The notes beneath the pieces were generated by a model, which saw only the letters and a list, made by a program, of their open reading frames with translations, did not search any database and was not told where the DNA came from. Source: Spartobacteria bacterium (GTDB lineage Bacteria > Verrucomicrobiota > Verrucomicrobiia > Chthoniobacterales > Chthoniobacteraceae). From it: a DNA stretch of 15,004 nt. Shown here piece by piece: positions 14,777-15,004 of this stretch (its first letter is position 1; each line of letters begins with the position of its first letter). The stretch is from NCBI GenBank assembly GCA_025355595.1, contig JANXZI010000594.1, positions 1 through 15,004 of the forward strand. Direction: 5' to 3'. Both the position numbers and the translations under genes were made by a program.

Positions 14777-15004
14777 TCGGCTGGTTTTCGAGTCCGGCTG
14801 CTGTGACTGTTGACTGGTGAACAGTGACTGGTCCTCCGGTTTTCACGAGACAATCATGGCCGGATACCATTCACTTCTCACCGGTCTCCACTCACAATCG
14901 TATCTGCTCTCAGCTTTCTGGAAGAAACACAGAACCACTCTGCGTCTGTGCTGCGATTCCACCGGTATGCATGCCGACCCACCAATTACCCGCGAACGCA
15001 TGAT
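14777..15004. other. 228-bp end of window, mostly non-coding
   Basis: No complete gene is seen. Positions about 14805-14832 contain three copies of tgactg, and ACTGTT/AACAGT can form a 6-bp stem with an 8-base loop. A frame opening at ATG 14967 (MHADPPITRERM) runs to the window edge and might be the start of the next gene, but it has no clear ribosome binding site and too little sequence to judge. Confidence 0.4.

Overview
The window is GC-rich, densely coding bacterial DNA. The gene content points to a free-living, Gram-negative, diderm bacterium. It includes a ferredoxin-dependent 2-oxoacid oxidoreductase, a giant cyclic beta-1,2-glucan synthase, several lipoproteins, an NlpC/P60 protein and CsbD/DUF883-type stress proteins. 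My best guess is a soil or freshwater Verrucomicrobiota (Opitutus- or Chthoniobacter-like), but no marker gene here proves that.

Layout. (1) 3-569 (+) is the 3' part of a 2-oxoacid:ferredoxin oxidoreductase beta subunit. (2) 624-947 (+) is a small Tyr/His/Trp-rich lipoprotein. (3) 945-1547 holds an insertion-sequence remnant with an IS630-type transposase C-terminus on the minus strand and three 18-bp direct repeats at its other end. It appears to sit between duplicated TA dinucleotides, exactly at the stop codon of the lipoprotein gene. (4) 1589-10750 (-) is one 9.2-kb gene for a cyclic beta-1,2-glucan synthase. It carries an extra small two-helix membrane domain at the N-terminus. (5) 10751-11121 is an apparently non-coding spacer. 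(6) 11122-11487 and 11480-11746 (-) are two overlapping genes for small membrane proteins. They are divergent from (7) 11902-12369 (+), a CsbD-like protein with a DUF883/ElaB-like membrane tail. (8) 12429-12614 (+) is a tiny Thr-rich lipoprotein, and 12658-13359 (+) is an exported protein ending in a peptidoglycan-binding domain. (9) 13374-13486 is a long imperfect palindrome resembling a MITE or REP element. (10) 13564-14361 (+) is an exported NlpC/P60 hydrolase. (11) 14369-14776 (+) is a low-affinity iron permease-like gene interrupted by an in-frame TGA at an expected Trp. (12) 14777-15004 has no convincing complete gene.

Taken together, 1.6-14.4 kb reads as a cell-envelope and stress neighbourhood: synthesis of periplasmic glucan (osmotic adaptation), small membrane-anchored stress proteins, lipoproteins, and wall-binding and wall-cutting proteins. 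The functional link between these genes is inferred from proximity. The most unusual signals are a shared 'R-x-N/E-P plus glycine-rich helix' module in three adjacent small genes, the CsbD-DUF883 fusion, the stress-type domain at the front of the glucan synthase, the UGA interruption in the permease gene, and the two mobile or repeat remnants.
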